A stretch of 64,000 bases of DNA from Nonomuraea sp. PA05 (lineage in GTDB: Bacteria > Actinomycetota > Actinomycetes > Streptosporangiales > Streptosporangiaceae): the NCBI RefSeq assembly GCF_008086045.1, contig NZ_VSEY01000044.1, positions 1 to 64,000 of the forward strand, in the 5' to 3' direction. Positions within the stretch are counted from its first letter, which is position 1. Every line of letters starts with the position of its first letter. Positions 7,035 to 16,220 of the stretch are shown one piece after another. A model generated the notes under the pieces. It did no database searches. It was not told the DNA's origin and saw nothing but the letters and a program-made list of their open reading frames with translations. Position numbers and translations under genes: made by a program.

Positions 7035-8132
7035 GTGACTCGGTATGCCATCGACCATGCCCGCAACGTGCTCGTCGCCCTCTGGAGCACCGGCATCGGC
7101 GACACCACCACCCTCGTCGCCGAACTGCCCGAGCTGGATGACGCCGGGAACATCCGCCATCTCGCCGCCCAGCTGACCAGGCTGTCGGAGATCTGCTGGC
7201 GCTCCTACACCCACCCGGCCAGCGCCGCCGACCGGCACGGCCCGCACAGCCTCGGCTGGCGCAGGCAGCAGGAGCGCGACGCCTTCGCCACCGTCCTGCC
7301 GACGCTGATCGCCGCCCACCGGGCCGGTCCCCGGACGGCCGCCACCCAGGTCGGACGGGCCGCGAACGCCGTCGCCACGACCCTGCACACGCTGGGCGTC
7401 CCCGGGCTCGACACGCACATCACCACGGACGTCGCCGCCGAACTGGCCGCCATCGAGCAGGCCGAGCTGGGCGACCTGTCCGACCGGGCCGAGCAGGCCG
7501 TCGCGCTCAGCCGCGAGGACGCCTCGCCGCTGCAGATCTCGCAGGCCGACACCCTGCTGCGGGCGCAGCCCTTCGGCTGCCCCGCGCTGCTGACCCAGAT
7601 CGACCCGGCCGCCGCCGCCGTGGCCGCCGCCCACTGGTACCACGCCGCCGTGACCGTGGCCGCCCGGCACACCGGCCTGCACCAGGTGCACGTCGTGGCC
7701 TCGGCCGAGCAGCACAGCAAGCCGCTGGCCCTGGAGAGCCTCACCGAGATCACCGCCGTCCTCACGTCAGGCGGGCGCCCCCTGCACGTGGTCATGCCGC
7801 TGATCCGCAACGCGCTGCACGTCGCCGACGGTCACCTGCGCGGCATCACCGACATCCACGAGCGCGTCATCGCCGCCCAGGACCTGCTCAGCAAGGCCGA
7901 CGCCGACCACCCCGATCTGGGTCTCGAACCGAGCACGATCTTTGTGCCGCTCACCCCGCTCGATCCCGCCCGGCCCGCTCCCGACCTGCTCGACAACCTG
8001 CTGCACGGCATCCACACCTGCTGGCAGGTGTACCAGGACGGCCAGACGGAGGAGGGCAGGGACGAGCTGCTGCGGCAGTTCCTCGGCGAGCTCCGCCGGG
8101 AGGCGCTCGACCACACCGACCGGCTGCTCTAG
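7035..8132 (+). CDS. Unknown alpha-helical cytosolic protein (365 aa)
   Basis: A 365-residue Ala/Leu/His-rich protein that I do not recognise. It starts at the GTG 7035, with GAAGAGG about 7 bases upstream. No signal peptide, membrane segment or nucleotide motif is visible. It appears to consist of long amphipathic helices (for example residues 35-55, 75-140 and 180-215), with a middle stretch of alternating Ala and His residues and an acidic C-terminal helix. It stands alone, with the large Tat-exported protein following after 97 bases on the same strand. Helical repeat or scaffold proteins of unknown role are common in actinomycetes. Confidence 0.7.
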   Translation: MTRYAIDHARNVLVALWSTGIGDTTTLVAELPELDDAGNIRHLAAQLTRLSEICWRSYTHPASAADRHGPHSLGWRRQQERDAFATVLPTLIAAHRAGPRTAATQVGRAANAVATTLHTLGVPGLDTHITTDVAAELAAIEQAELGDLSDRAEQAVALSREDASPLQISQADTLLRAQPFGCPALLTQIDPAAAAVAAAHWYHAAVTVAARHTGLHQVHVVASAEQHSKPLALESLTEITAVLTSGGRPLHVVMPLIRNALHVADGHLRGITDIHERVIAAQDLLSKADADHPDLGLEPSTIFVPLTPLDPARPAPDLLDNLLHGIHTCWQVYQDGQTEEGRDELLRQFLGELRREALDHTDRLL

Positions 8133-8150
8133 CGGATCATCCGGCGGCCC

Positions 8151-8179
8151 TTGACCGATCGTCTTGACCAACGTATGCA
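8151..8179 (+). promoter_or_regulatory. Candidate promoter of the 1041-aa amidohydrolase
   Basis: TTGACC (8151-8156) and TATGCA (8174-8179) are 17 bases apart, about 50 bases before the ATG at 8230. A second TTGACC begins at 8164. Confidence 0.4.
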
Positions 8180-8229
8180 CCTCGTAGACGAAGATCCGAG
8201 TCAAGCGCGAGCAGTGGAGGGAAGCCCCG

Positions 8230-11200
8230 ATGTCACCTGACGCCCCTGGCTCGATGTCCCGCCCGACCCGCCGGACCGTCCTGGCCGGTGGCGCCGGCGC
8301 CGCCCTCGCCGCCGCGATCGCGCCCGTCGCGGCGCCGCCGGCGAGGGCCGCCGCCAGGGGCCGGACCTCGGTCGCGACCGGCACCGACTTCGCCGTCGCC
8401 CCCTCGCCCGACGGCCGCCTGCTGGCCTTCGACATGCTGGGCGTCCTGTGGGTCTGCTCCGCCTCGGGCGGCACCGCCCGCAGGCTCACCAGCGACCTGT
8501 ACGACATCGCCCAGCCCGACTGGTCCCCCGACGGCTCCAGCCTGGTGTTCCAGTCGTACCGCGACGGCGTGTTCAACCTGTGGACGATCCGGCCCGACGG
8601 GTCCGCGATCAGGCAGTTGACCAAGGGCCCGTTCGACCACCGCGAGCCCCGCCACAGCCCCGACGGCCGCACCATCGCCTACTCCTGCGACGCTGGCGGC
8701 AGCTACGGGATCCACCTGCTCGACGTCGCCACCGGGACGTCCCGTGCCCTGGCGGACACCTCCGTCGAGGAGTACGAGCCGGCCTGGTCACCCGACGGCA
8801 CCAAGCTCGCCTTCGTCGTCGCCGACACCAGGATCGACGTCATCGACGTGGCCACCGGCACGCGCAGCACCGCCGTCACGGTGCCCGCCGGTCAGGTCAT
8901 CCACCAGCCGTCCTGGCTGCCGAACGGCACCGACCTCGCCTACCACCTCTTCCGCGCGGGCCTGAACGAGGTGGCGAGCACGACGGGCACCCTGGTCGCG
9001 GGCGAGGAGGTCTTCCCGTTCCAGGCCCGGTTCCTCCCGGACGGGCGCTACTTCTACACCTCGTCGGGCGCCATCAGGTCCCGCCGCCTCGGCTCCGCCG
9101 CCGCCGGCACGGTCGGCTTCACCGCCGCGCTGACCACGACGACCCCGAAGTACAGGAAGAAGGCCAGGGTGTTCGACGCGCCAGGCGCGTTCCCCGTCGT
9201 CGGGATCGGCAGCCCGGCGGTGTCCCCTGACGGATCCACCGTCGCGTTCCGCGCGCTCAACGACATCTACCTGGGGCGGCTCGGCGACACCCCGCGGCCG
9301 CTCTTCCGCGACCGCTGGTGGAAGGCCGATCCGGACTTCTCACCGGACGGGCGGCGGCTGGCCTTCGTGACGGACCGGACGGGAACGCTCAACATCTGGG
9401 TCCGCGACCTGTCCACGGGCGCCGACCGGCAGCTGACCAGGCTCACCGACTCCGCCGCCCTGTCGGTGCGATGGTCACCCGACGGCAGCGAGATCGCCTA
9501 CCTGGACCAGGACGGCGCCCTCTGGGTCCTGGACGTGGCCTCCGGCGAGCCGCAGAAGATCTTCAACGCCACGTTCGAGCCGGGCAGGCCGACCTGGTCG
9601 CCCGACGGCAGGACGATCGCGCTGGCCGCCGTCGTGCCGTACTCGCGGCGCTACCGCGAGGGCCTGTCCAAGATCCTCCTGGTGGACCGGACCACCGGCG
9701 CCGGCACGTACGTGGACCCGGCCCCGCACCGCTCCCTGCAGACGCGCGGCGACGACGGCCCCGTCTGGTCGCCGGACGGCACCATGCTGGCCTTCGCCAT
9801 GGAGTCGGTGATCTGGGTGCTGCCCGTGGACGCGACGGGACGGCCCACCGGCCCCGCCCGCCGGGTCACCCGCGAGGTGTCCGACGCCCCCGTCTGGGCG
9901 GGCGACTCCGCCACCCTCCTCTACCTGAACGGCGGGCGGCTGCGCCGCGTACGCGTGGACGGCGCCGCCCCTCGCACCGTCCCGCACCGCCTGACCTGGC
10001 GTAACGACCCCGGCCCCGAGCAGGTGGTGATCCACGCGGGGCGCATGTGGGACGGCGTGTCCGCGACCGTCGCCCGCGACGTGGACATCATCGTGCGCGG
10101 CCAGCGGATCACCGCGGTCGAGCCGCACCAGGACGGCCGCCCCGGCGCCCTCGTCGACGCCCGCGACAGGTTCGTCATGCCCGGCCTGATCGACATCCAC
10201 CACCACCGCGAGATGCAGGGCTACGCGTACGGGTCGCGGCAGGGCCCGCTGTGGCTGGCCCTCGGCATCACCACGACCCGCTCACCGGGCTCACCCGCGT
10301 ACCACATGGTGGAGGAGCGCGAGTCGGTGCAGTCGGGCGCCCGGCTCGCGCCGCGCTACCTGGGCACCGGCGAGGCCATCGACGGGCCGCGCATCTACTA
10401 CAACTTCATGCGGCCGACGTTCAGCCACGACCAGCTCGCGCTGGAGCTGGAGCGGGCCGCCGACCTCGACTACGACGTGCTGAAGTGCTACGTGCGGCTG
10501 CCGGTGATCTGGCACCGGGAGGTGATCGACTGGGCGCACCGCCGGGGCAAGCCGGTGACCTCGCACTATCACTACCCGGCGATCGCCATGGGCGGCGACC
10601 AGACCGAGCACGTCGGCGCCACCAGCCGGTTCGGCTACTCCCGCACCGTCACGAACGTGGGCTCCGCCTACTCCGACGTCATCGCCATGTTCAACGCCTC
10701 GAAGATGGCCAGGACCCCCACCCTGTTCAACTCCACCGCCCTCTACCGGGACGACACATCGCTGGCCACCGACGAACGGGTGCTGCGCCTCTACCCGAAC
10801 TGGCGGCTGGCGGCGCTGCGGGCCACGGTCGCCACGGCGCAGAACGCCGACCCGGCGGCCATCCAGGTGACGTTGAAGAACCTGGCCAACCAGGTCGCGC
10901 AGCTCGCGGCGATGATCCGCGGCGGCGGGGTGGTCACCGTCGGCACCGACGCGCCCATCGACCACGTCGCCGTGAGCCTGCACATGAACCTGCGCGCCAT
11001 GGTCAGGTACGGGCTCACGCCGCTGGAGACGCTCACCGCCGCTACCAGCACGTCCGGCGCCTACCTGGGCCTGCCGCTGGGCAGGATCGGCAAGGGCAGG
11101 TACGCGGATCTGGCCATCGTGGACGGCGACCCGCTCGCCCGTATCGAGGACGCCGCCAACGTCACCGCCGTCCTCGTCGGCGGCCGGCACCACACCGTGG

Positions 11201-11355
11201 AGCAGCTCCTGGCCCCTTACCCGCCGTCCACCGGTCAGGCCGCGGGCAAGGTCAAGGATCCCGTCCCCGCGCACCCGAGCACCGCGGGCTACTGGTGGAA
11301 CGACCCCGCGGAGCTGGACAGGGCCCGCGTCTCCTGCTGCGACCACCACGCGTGA
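8230..11355 (+). CDS. Tat-exported beta-propeller plus amidohydrolase fusion
   Basis: A 1041-residue exported protein. The twin-arginine signal is RRTVLAGGAGAA at about residues 15-26, ending near ARA. About 50-600 is a TolB-like propeller with repeated SPDG motifs (WSPDGSSLVF, FSPDGRRLAF, WSPDGTMLAF). About 605-1000 is a metal-dependent amidohydrolase: the HxH metal pair in MPGLIDIHHHRE (about 652-662), His in SHYHYP (about 780), and GTDAPIDH (about 905), followed by the usual GRIGKGRYADLAIVDGDP tail. Such fusions hydrolyse C-N bonds in imidazolidine-like or dipeptide-like substrates, but the substrate here cannot be told. The ribosome site GGAGGG is about 8 bases before the ATG. It is convergent with the kinase gene at 11366. 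Confidence 0.88.
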   Translation: MSPDAPGSMSRPTRRTVLAGGAGAALAAAIAPVAAPPARAAARGRTSVATGTDFAVAPSPDGRLLAFDMLGVLWVCSASGGTARRLTSDLYDIAQPDWSPDGSSLVFQSYRDGVFNLWTIRPDGSAIRQLTKGPFDHREPRHSPDGRTIAYSCDAGGSYGIHLLDVATGTSRALADTSVEEYEPAWSPDGTKLAFVVADTRIDVIDVATGTRSTAVTVPAGQVIHQPSWLPNGTDLAYHLFRAGLNEVASTTGTLVAGEEVFPFQARFLPDGRYFYTSSGAIRSRRLGSAAAGTVGFTAALTTTTPKYRKKARVFDAPGAFPVVGIGSPAVSPDGSTVAFRALNDIYLGRLGDTPRPLFRDRWWKADPDFSPDGRRLAFVTDRTGTLNIWVRDLSTGADRQLTRLTDSAALSVRWSPDGSEIAYLDQDGALWVLDVASGEPQKIFNATFEPGRPTWSPDGRTIALAAVVPYSRRYREGLSKILLVDRTTGAGTYVDPAPHRSLQTRGDDGPVWSPDGTMLAFAMESVIWVLPVDATGRPTGPARRVTREVSDAPVWAGDSATLLYLNGGRLRRVRVDGAAPRTVPHRLTWRNDPGPEQVVIHAGRMWDGVSATVARDVDIIVRGQRITAVEPHQDGRPGALVDARDRFVMPGLIDIHHHREMQGYAYGSRQGPLWLALGITTTRSPGSPAYHMVEERESVQSGARLAPRYLGTGEAIDGPRIYYNFMRPTFSHDQLALELERAADLDYDVLKCYVRLPVIWHREVIDWAHRRGKPVTSHYHYPAIAMGGDQTEHVGATSRFGYSRTVTNVGSAYSDVIAMFNASKMARTPTLFNSTALYRDDTSLATDERVLRLYPNWRLAALRATVATAQNADPAAIQVTLKNLANQVAQLAAMIRGGGVVTVGTDAPIDHVAVSLHMNLRAMVRYGLTPLETLTAATSTSGAYLGLPLGRIGKGRYADLAIVDGDPLARIEDAANVTAVLVGGRHHTVEQLLAPYPPSTGQAAGKVKDPVPAHPSTAGYWWNDPAELDRARVSCCDHHA

Positions 11356-11365
11356 CGGTCGACCC

Positions 11366-13111
11366 CTACGGCTTGGCGATCTTGCCGCCCGCCCGCCAGT
11401 TCCGGTAGGTGGTCGTGAAGACCGACTCGTAGGTGCCGGTGCCGCTGACCGGCACCTTCCAGGTGAGGCTGAACTTCGTCGGCCGGTTCTTCGCGTCGAT
11501 CGTCAGCCGGTAGTTGAGGTAGGAGGCGCCGCTCCCCTCGCTCACGTCCGCGCCCAGCCAGGAGCCCAGCAACGTCCGCAACCGGCCGCCCGCCTCGCTC
11601 GCGCGCAGGACACCGGTGTAGGTGCGGCCCTCCGGGTGGATGTCGGTGCTGTTCAGCACGACCTGCTGGATGACGGACGGGCCCGCCGTGCCGGCGACCA
11701 GGAGCGCGTACCAGTCAACGCTCTCCGGGGTCTGCTCCTCAAGCACCTTGGCGGCGGCTCCCGCCCGGTCCCGGTAGAACAGCCCGGCGGCGACGACGTA
11801 GCGGCCGGCGGACTCCTCGTAGGGGTTGATCGCCATGGTGAAGTCGTCCTCGGCCCTGGCGTCACCGCTCGACAGGCGGCCGGTCGCCTTGGCGCCGGCG
11901 CTGCTCTGGGTGAAGCCGCCCTCGAAGGTGAAGTCGGCGGTGGGCGTCACGCTGAGCGACAGGTCGAGGGCCGCGGCCAGGTCCACCGCGGTGCGCGGCA
12001 CCGGCGACGACGCCACGGGGCTCGCCACGGCGGACCCGCTCGGCGCGGCCGAGGGCGGCGAAGAGGCGCGGACGCCGGTCTTCGCACCCGACGGGAGGTT
12101 CAGCACGACCGCCGCCGTGGCTCCGATCGCCGCCACGGCGGCGACGAAGGGCGAGAGCCGGCGCAGGAGGCTGCGCGGCGGCCGGGGCGGCGGCTCCGGC
12201 GGCCAGGAGGCGGCGTCCTCCTGCACCGACCAGACGCGGTTCAGCCGGGCCGTCACGTCGGACGCCGGGCTGCCCGCCCTGACCCCGGCGTCACCGTGCC
12301 GGTCGCGCCAGGCTTCGGCGACCGCCGCGAGCACCTCCTCCATCGCGGGGCGCGCGCCCGGCTCCTTCGCCAGGGCCGCGTCCACGGTCGGCCGCAGCTC
12401 GCGCGGCACCGCCCCGGTGTCCACGGCGTCGTTCATCACCCGGTACGACAGCACCTCGGGGCGGCCCATCCCGTACGGCAGCTTGCCCGTCGCCGCGAAC
12501 ACCACGACCATCGCCCAGCCGTACACGTCGGCGGCCGGGCCGGTCGGGCCGCCCGCGTACTCCTCCGGGCTCACCCAGCCGGGAGAGCCGATCACCAGGC
12601 CGGTGCCGGTGAGCGACGTGCCGTCGAGCGAGCGGGCGATGCCGAAGTCGACCAGCCTCGGGCCGGCCGGCGACAACATCACGTTGGACGCCTTGAGATC
12701 GCGGTGCACGACCTCCGCGGCGTGCACCGCGACCAGGGCCTCCGCGAGCCCCGCGGCCAGCCCGAACAGGTCGTCGCCCGCCAGCGGGCCGCGCTCCTTG
12801 ACGTGCTCGTCCAGCGTGCGGCCGTCGATGAACTCGGTCGCCAGCCACGGCTGCTCGGCCTCGGCGTCGGCCGCGAGCATCCGTACGCAGCAGGCGCCCT
12901 GCACCCGGCGGAGCATCGCCACCTCGCGCCGGAACCGGACCCTGAACTCGTGGTTGGCGGCGTAGGTGTGGTGGATGAGCTTGACCGCGGCCCGCTGCCC
13001 CGCGGCGTCCACGCCCGCGTAGACGATGCCCATGCCACCGGCGCCGAGCCGCCCGATGATCCGGTACGGCCCCACTTTCTCCGGGTCCTGCGGGCGCGGC
13101 GGGATGCTCAC
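11366..13111 (-). CDS. Transmembrane Ser/Thr protein kinase (PASTA-less)
   Basis: A eukaryotic-type kinase of about 581 residues. The kinase domain covers about 14-270: glycine loop LGAGGMGIVY, Lys in AAVKLI, catalytic loop HRDLKASN, DFG in LVDFGIARS, and APE-like SPEEY. A Pro/Ser linker leads to one membrane helix (about 325-345) and an extracellular domain of about 220 residues resembling the lipoprotein-type sensor domains that bind hydrophobic ligands. I placed the start at the GTG 13111 (MSIPPRPQ), with AGGA 5 bases upstream. A TTG at 13147 extends it by 12 codons but lies only 3 bases from a CATAAT -10 element (13156-13151), so it would sit at or upstream of the transcript start. Confidence 0.9.
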   Translation of the reverse strand: MSIPPRPQDPEKVGPYRIIGRLGAGGMGIVYAGVDAAGQRAAVKLIHHTYAANHEFRVRFRREVAMLRRVQGACCVRMLAADAEAEQPWLATEFIDGRTLDEHVKERGPLAGDDLFGLAAGLAEALVAVHAAEVVHRDLKASNVMLSPAGPRLVDFGIARSLDGTSLTGTGLVIGSPGWVSPEEYAGGPTGPAADVYGWAMVVVFAATGKLPYGMGRPEVLSYRVMNDAVDTGAVPRELRPTVDAALAKEPGARPAMEEVLAAVAEAWRDRHGDAGVRAGSPASDVTARLNRVWSVQEDAASWPPEPPPRPPRSLLRRLSPFVAAVAAIGATAAVVLNLPSGAKTGVRASSPPSAAPSGSAVASPVASSPVPRTAVDLAAALDLSLSVTPTADFTFEGGFTQSSAGAKATGRLSSGDARAEDDFTMAINPYEESAGRYVVAAGLFYRDRAGAAAKVLEEQTPESVDWYALLVAGTAGPSVIQQVVLNSTDIHPEGRTYTGVLRASEAGGRLRTLLGSWLGADVSEGSGASYLNYRLTIDAKNRPTKFSLTWKVPVSGTGTYESVFTTTYRNWRAGGKIAKP

Positions 13112-13235
13112 GAGGTCCTGCTTCGACGGTGTGCCAGTGATCGCCAAGTGATTATGTCAGCCCGCCGCGCCGTCCCCGGCACCTCGGCCGCCTCCACGTC
13201 CATGCCGCCGGTCGGCAGGGCGGCAGGACGCCGGG

Positions 13236-13982
13236 TCAGGGCTTCCTGCCCGGCCAGTCGCGGTAGTGGATCCGGCCGAGGGCCGCGCCCTCGTCCGGCA
13301 CCAGCGCCCGCTCGCTCACCTCGGTCCCGAAGTAGCGCGCGTGCGGGTCGGTGACGACCTCGCGCGTGTCGCCCCAGGAGGCCAGCGCCTCGCGGAAGAA
13401 CTCGTCCATCCGGAACTCGTCGGGCCCCGCCACCTCGATCCCGCCGTTCAGCGGCGCGCCCAGCGCGGCCCGGCCGACCGCCTCCGCCACGTCGTCGCCC
13501 GCGATGGGCTGGAAGCGGACGGGCGCGATGCGGACCCGGCCGTCCTCGGTGGCCTCGTCGGCGATGCCGCGGACGAACTCGAAGAACTGCGTGGCGTGCA
13601 CGATCGAGAACGGGACACCCGACTTCGCGATGAGCTCCTCCTGCGCGCGCTTCGCCAGGAAGTAGTCGTTGGTCGGCGTGCGCCCGGTGCCCACCACCGA
13701 CAGCGCGACATGATGGCCGACGCCCGCCGACACCTCGGCCGCGAGCAGGTTGCGGGTCGAGGTCTCGAAGAACTCCAGCACCCGCGCGGCCTCGAAGGAC
13801 GGCGAGTTCGACACGTCGACCACCACGTGCGCGCCCGCCAGCGCTCCGTCCAGCCCTTCGCCCGTGAGGGCGTTCACGCCGGTCCTCGGCGAGGCCGCCA
13901 CGGCCTCGTGACCCTGCCCCTCCACCCAGGACACCAGCTTCGACCCGATCAGGCCGGTCCCACCGATCACCACGATTCTCAT
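13236..13982 (-). CDS. NmrA-like atypical SDR oxidoreductase
   Basis: A 248-residue NAD(P)-binding protein with the N-terminal Rossmann signature VVIGGTGLIGSKLV (residues 4-17) and the NmrA-like middle KRAQEELIAKSGVPFSIVHATQFFEF, in which the active-site Tyr-x-x-x-Lys of classical SDRs is absent. Such proteins act as NAD(P)H-dependent reductases or as redox-sensing binders. The strong ribosome site GGAGGCGG lies 8 bases before the ATG at 13982. It stands upstream of the kinase gene on the same strand with an 88-base gap plus leader, so co-transcription is possible but unproven. Confidence 0.85.
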   Translation of the reverse strand: MRIVVIGGTGLIGSKLVSWVEGQGHEAVAASPRTGVNALTGEGLDGALAGAHVVVDVSNSPSFEAARVLEFFETSTRNLLAAEVSAGVGHHVALSVVGTGRTPTNDYFLAKRAQEELIAKSGVPFSIVHATQFFEFVRGIADEATEDGRVRIAPVRFQPIAGDDVAEAVGRAALGAPLNGGIEVAGPDEFRMDEFFREALASWGDTREVVTDPHARYFGTEVSERALVPDEGAALGRIHYRDWPGRKP

Positions 13983-14141
13983 CGCGCCGCCTCCTCCGTC
14001 ACTACGGAGATTAGGCAGCTGGGCAGGCCAGGGGCAGCCTACGGGAAGGAATATTCGCGATAGCTTTCCCTATTGACAAGATGGCACCTGACCTGGGCTT
14101 ACTCTAAGCATTCGCTCAGGTTGACCCCATAGCGTGACTGG

Positions 14142-15416
14142 GTGTCTATCAACCTGGCCGACCTGAGAGGCGACGGCGGGCCGCGGGCCGGCGTCCTGAC
14201 GCAACCGCCCCCGCCCGTGCGCAGGCAGACCTGGCTGGACGCGCTGCGCGGCGTGGCCGTGCTCGCCGTGCTCTTCGAGCACCTGCTGGACCCGCTCTTC
14301 CCCGAGATCCGCTCCGCCGTCAGCCCGTGGTTCGACTTCGGGCAGTACGGCGTCATGGTGTTCTTCCTCGTCAGCGGCTACGTGGTGCCGGCCTCGCTGG
14401 AGCGGCGCGGCGACGTCACCGGGTTCTGGATCGGCCGGCTGTTCCGCCTCTACCCGCTGTGGGCGCTCGTGGCGGTCGCCGGGACGGCGTTCGGCCTGCT
14501 GCGGGTGTACTCGGAGCTGCCCGTGCAGCTCGGCGAGCACCCGGTGACGGCCGGGCTGGCCCACCTGACGATGCTGCAGGACTTCTTCCAGGTGGTCAGC
14601 GTCGTCAACGTGTTCTGGACGCTCTCCTACGAGATGGTGTTCTACCTCCTCGTCACCGCGATCTTCGTCTTCGCGCCGCACCGGCCGCGCACCACCGGCA
14701 CCCTCGTCGTCGTGATGGCGGGCGTGCTCGCGGGCGGCCTGCTGCCCGCCGGCGCCCTGTCCAGGGGGCTCGGCGTCGAGGCCGTGGTGCTCGCCGCGAC
14801 CGCCGTGCTGGTGGCCGGGCTCGCCGCGGTCCTGCGCGGCGGCCCGCACGCCCGGCTGGCCGGGGCCGCCGCCCTGGCCGTGCCCGCCGTCGTGCTGATC
14901 GGCTGGAACAGCCGGATCGGGGCGTGGCAGAGCCTGGCCATCGTGGCCACCATGTTCGCCGGCACGGCGCTGCACCGGCTCGACCGGGGGCAGCTCCACC
15001 GCCGCGCCCGGTGGGTGGTCGGGCTGGTGCCCGTCGTGTGCGTCGCAGCCGCGTTCTGGTTCGGCCCCGGCTGGGGGATGGGCCAGGAGGAGGCGATGGC
15101 GTTCAGGTGGAGCTGGTCGGCGGCCGTGGTGGCGGCCTGGCTCACCTTCGTGGCCTTCCGGCTGCTGCCGGTCGCCATGCCCGGGGTGCTGGTGCGGCTC
15201 GGGCTGATCAGCTACTCCGTTTACCTGGTGCATCCGCTGGCCGTGCAGGTGTTGCGGCGGCTGGTGCCGTATCCGGGGCAGGTCGCCTGGGCGGAGCGGG
15301 CCACCTGGGCGGCGGCGCTGGCGGCCGTCGTGGCCGCCGTCGCCACGCTCTGCTACCGGTACGTCGAGCTTCCCGCCCAAGGGGTCGGCCGCCGCCTGAT
15401 CCGCGCCCGTTCCTGA
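14142..15416 (+). CDS. OafA/YrhL-type membrane acyltransferase
   Basis: A 424-residue acyltransferase-3 family protein. After a cytosolic N-terminus comes the conserved WLDALRGVAVLAVLFEHL, whose RG and His are typical of the acyl-transfer site, then QYGVMVFFLVSGYVV and GFWIGRLFRLYPLW, with ten or more membrane helices to the end. Members acylate cell-surface sugars, antibiotics or peptidoglycan, using acyl groups carried across the membrane. The start is the GTG at 14142 with no good ribosome site. A TTGACA lies at 14073-14078, but its distance from a plausible -10 is too long to call a promoter. It is convergent with the SDR gene, 4 bases between the stops. Confidence 0.88.
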   Translation: MSINLADLRGDGGPRAGVLTQPPPPVRRQTWLDALRGVAVLAVLFEHLLDPLFPEIRSAVSPWFDFGQYGVMVFFLVSGYVVPASLERRGDVTGFWIGRLFRLYPLWALVAVAGTAFGLLRVYSELPVQLGEHPVTAGLAHLTMLQDFFQVVSVVNVFWTLSYEMVFYLLVTAIFVFAPHRPRTTGTLVVVMAGVLAGGLLPAGALSRGLGVEAVVLAATAVLVAGLAAVLRGGPHARLAGAAALAVPAVVLIGWNSRIGAWQSLAIVATMFAGTALHRLDRGQLHRRARWVVGLVPVVCVAAAFWFGPGWGMGQEEAMAFRWSWSAAVVAAWLTFVAFRLLPVAMPGVLVRLGLISYSVYLVHPLAVQVLRRLVPYPGQVAWAERATWAAALAAVVAAVATLCYRYVELPAQGVGRRLIRARS

Positions 15417-15420
15417 GGGT

Positions 15421-16176
15421 TCACCCGGTCAGCCCCGAGGCGGTGGCGACCAGGCCGCCGTCGATGACCAGGTCCTGCCCGTTGACGTACGAGGCCTCGT
15501 CCGAGGCGAGGAAGGCGACCGCGCCCGCGACGTCCTCGGCCGTGCCGAGCCGCCCGGCGGGCACCGCCGCGAGCACGGCGGCCTCCGCCTCGGGGGAGAT
15601 GTTGTCGTGGAACATCGGCGTCTCGATGTAGCCGGGGCTGACCGAGTTGACCCGGATCCCCCTGGGCGCCAGGTCGGCGGCGAGCGTGTGCGCCAGGTTG
15701 TGCACCGCCGCCTTGGTCGCCGCGTAGATCGAGGCGCCCGGCAGGCCGCGGTGCAGCGTCCACGACGCGTTGATCACGATCGCGCCGCCGTCCGCGAGCA
15801 GCGGCAGCGTCTTGTGGACGGTGAAGAACACCCCCTTGAAGTTGATCGTCACGATGCGGTCGAACTCGGCCTCGGTGACCTCGCCGAACGAGGCGACGCC
15901 CGCGTTGGCGAAGACCACGTCCAGCCGCCCGTACCGGTCGCGGATCGTGGCGGTGAGCGCGTCCAGGTCGGCGAGGTCCGCGACGTCGCCGCGTACCGGG
16001 AGCACCCGGTCGTCGCCGCCCAGCTCGTCGTGCGCGGCCTTCAGCCGCGTCTCGTCCCTGCCGGTGATGATCACCCGCGCGCCCTCGGCGAGCAGCCGGT
16101 GCGCGGCGGCCAGGCCCATGCCGCTCGTGCCGCCGGTGATGAGTGCGATCCTGCCGTCAAAACGTCCGTTCGTCAT
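15421..16176 (-). CDS. Classical SDR oxidoreductase
   Basis: A 251-residue short-chain dehydrogenase/reductase. The cofactor loop is TGGTSGMG (about 14-21), NAG is in VVFANAGVA (about 88-93), Ser is in INASWT and the YxxxK catalytic pair is in IYAATKAA. The ending YVNGQDLVIDGG is typical of the fabG-like group. A basic TGRDE after strand 2 suggests NADP preference. It lies 44 bases downstream of the XRE regulator on the same strand, a pairing that is common in actinomycetes, so it is probably controlled by it. The substrate is unknown. Confidence 0.9.
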   Translation of the reverse strand: MTNGRFDGRIALITGGTSGMGLAAAHRLLAEGARVIITGRDETRLKAAHDELGGDDRVLPVRGDVADLADLDALTATIRDRYGRLDVVFANAGVASFGEVTEAEFDRIVTINFKGVFFTVHKTLPLLADGGAIVINASWTLHRGLPGASIYAATKAAVHNLAHTLAADLAPRGIRVNSVSPGYIETPMFHDNISPEAEAAVLAAVPAGRLGTAEDVAGAVAFLASDEASYVNGQDLVIDGGLVATASGLTG

Positions 16177-16220
16177 GGAGCTCAGCCTGCCTGCCGGGCC
16201 GCGGGCGAAACAGTGCGTGC

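Noticed and set aside
13112..13147. TTG start at 13147 for the Ser/Thr kinase
   Set aside because: It is only 3 bases from a CATAAT -10, so it would be at or before the transcript start. The GTG at 13111 has a ribosome site and a typical N-terminus. Not fully excluded.
11636..13354. Long plus-strand frame antisense to the Ser/Thr kinase at 11366-13111
   Set aside because: No ribosome site, no recognisable domain, shadow composition; the kinase motifs on the minus strand are complete.
14073..14105. TTGACA with TACTCT as a promoter for the acyltransferase
   Set aside because: The spacing would be about 21 bases, too long for a standard promoter.
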